Shown here: positions 6,398 through 6,737 of the stretch, in pieces | How positions within the stretch are numbered: position 1 is the stretch's first letter | How the letters are laid out: each line of letters opens with the position of its first letter | Assembly (NCBI GenBank): GCA_029264075.1 | Contig: JARICQ010000147.1 | Span: 1 to 6,737 of the forward strand | DNA length: 6,737 bases | From: Tissierellaceae bacterium | GTDB taxonomy: Bacteria > Bacillota > Clostridia > Tissierellales > Tissierellaceae | Reading direction: 5' to 3' | The notes under the pieces: generated by a model | Seen by the model: only the letters and a program-made list of their open reading frames with translations | Database searches by the model: none | Told to the model about the DNA's origin: nothing | Translations under genes and position numbers: made by a program

Positions 6398-6427
6398 AAA
6401 AACAGAAGGCCCAAACCTTCTGTTTTT
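6398..6427. terminator. Bidirectional Rho-independent terminator between pepF and nadK
   Basis: A perfect 12-bp inverted repeat (AAAAACAGAAGG, 6398-6409; CCTTCTGTTTTT, 6416-6427) encloses the 6-nt loop CCCAAA. On the plus strand the arm ends in TTTTT and runs on as CTAT, terminating the pepF operon 32 nt after its stop. On the minus strand the hairpin starts directly after the nadK stop codon and is followed by a T-rich run (TTTTCTTTATATTT), so it can serve both convergent genes. Confidence 0.88.
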
Positions 6428-6737
6428 CTATAGGAACTTGCTTTTTAAATTATTCCAGTACATATCTTTGTCAAAGTTTAGTTTGTTTAAGATCTTTTCA
6501 GACATCTTTAAATCTATGCTCTGTATATTGTTATAGGTAAATTCCATTCCATCACTTATGAGAAGTGTTGAATTGGTATATCTAAACTCAGGCTTTATGG
6601 AGATGATAATATCTCCAGGAATTATAGCACTATTGGGTAGAGATCTAAAGGCCTTAGAGCTAATAGGAGATAGGGGGGTGAGCTGAAGAGTCTTGAGTGA
6701 AGGATATACTATACTTCCACCGCTTGAAAAGTTGTAG
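6428..6737 (-). CDS. nadK: NAD kinase, C-terminal part (5' end outside window)
   Basis: The last 102 codons plus the TAG stop (6430-6428) of a gene entering from the right edge; the start is not in the window. NAD kinase phosphorylates NAD to NADP in the cytoplasm. The fragment begins YNFSSGGSIVYPSLKTLQLT and continues with LTPLSP, corresponding to the conserved block after the TGSTAY motif (AYxxSxGGxIV-P-x(8)-TP-xP). It then has the beta-rich IIPGDIIISIKP segment and ends in MYWNNLKSKFL, the hydrophobic/basic tail usual in Firmicute NAD kinases. The catalytic GGDGT and NE-D motifs lie off-window. It is convergent with pepF and ends flush with the shared terminator. The assignment is from recalled motifs. 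Confidence 0.86.
   Translation of the reverse strand, partial: YNFSSGGSIVYPSLKTLQLTPLSPISSKAFRSLPNSAIIPGDIIISIKPEFRYTNSTLLISDGMEFTYNNIQSIDLKMSEKILNKLNFDKDMYWNNLKSKFL

Noticed and set aside
1..6737. Defence system, mobile element or CRISPR array
   Set aside because: All coding space is accounted for by recognisable housekeeping-type genes; no terminal inverted repeats, transposase, integrase or spaced repeats are seen. The lone GIY-YIG protein is of the widespread YhbQ/YazA type, not a homing endonuclease.

Overview
The window is A+T-rich, compact bacterial chromosome with heavy use of ATA (Ile) and AGA (Arg) codons and purine-rich Shine-Dalgarno sites. The gene types (GlpP-type antiterminator, RecX, FHA/SEDS/PBP cell-wall cluster, PepF) point to a low-GC Firmicute of the Clostridia/Tissierellia kind. 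That placement is inference; there is no rRNA or other phylogenetic marker here. I see no insertion sequence, CRISPR array, tRNA, rRNA, riboswitch or foreign-looking island.

Layout. Bases 1-1323 are a leftward cluster transcribed from about 1350 toward 1: recX, then a small GIY-YIG nuclease-domain protein that starts inside the end of recX, then a GlpP-like glycerol-3-phosphate antiterminator cut off by the left edge. Bases 1324-1465 are a divergent intergenic region with promoter-like hexamers and two copies of a 12-bp palindrome-like element (ACATA-AA-TATGT and ACATA-TT-TATGT) that are exact reverse complements of each other. Bases 1466-6365 are a rightward operon of four tightly packed genes: a membrane-anchored FHA protein, a SEDS (FtsW/RodA) glycan polymerase, a short class B penicillin-binding protein and the oligoendopeptidase PepF. 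A strong hairpin at 6398-6427 follows. It sits exactly at the end of a convergent gene, the C-terminal part of NAD kinase (6428-6737, minus strand), and should stop transcription from both sides.

How the genes work together. The SEDS protein and class B PBP form a standard pair: the first polymerises lipid II into glycan strands and the second cross-links them. The small FHA protein has the architecture of actinobacterial FhaB (one N-terminal membrane helix plus a phosphothreonine-binding FHA domain), and the order FHA-SEDS-PBP matches the mycobacterial fhaB-rodA-pbpA arrangement, but without the phosphatase and kinase genes found there. Wall synthesis is therefore probably tied to Ser/Thr phosphorylation by a kinase encoded elsewhere. 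PepF appears co-transcribed, but its link to wall synthesis is unclear.

I did not find an obviously new system. The points most worth a second look are the paired palindromes in the divergent promoter region, the FHA-SEDS-PBP module, and the atypical residues in a conserved SEDS loop.
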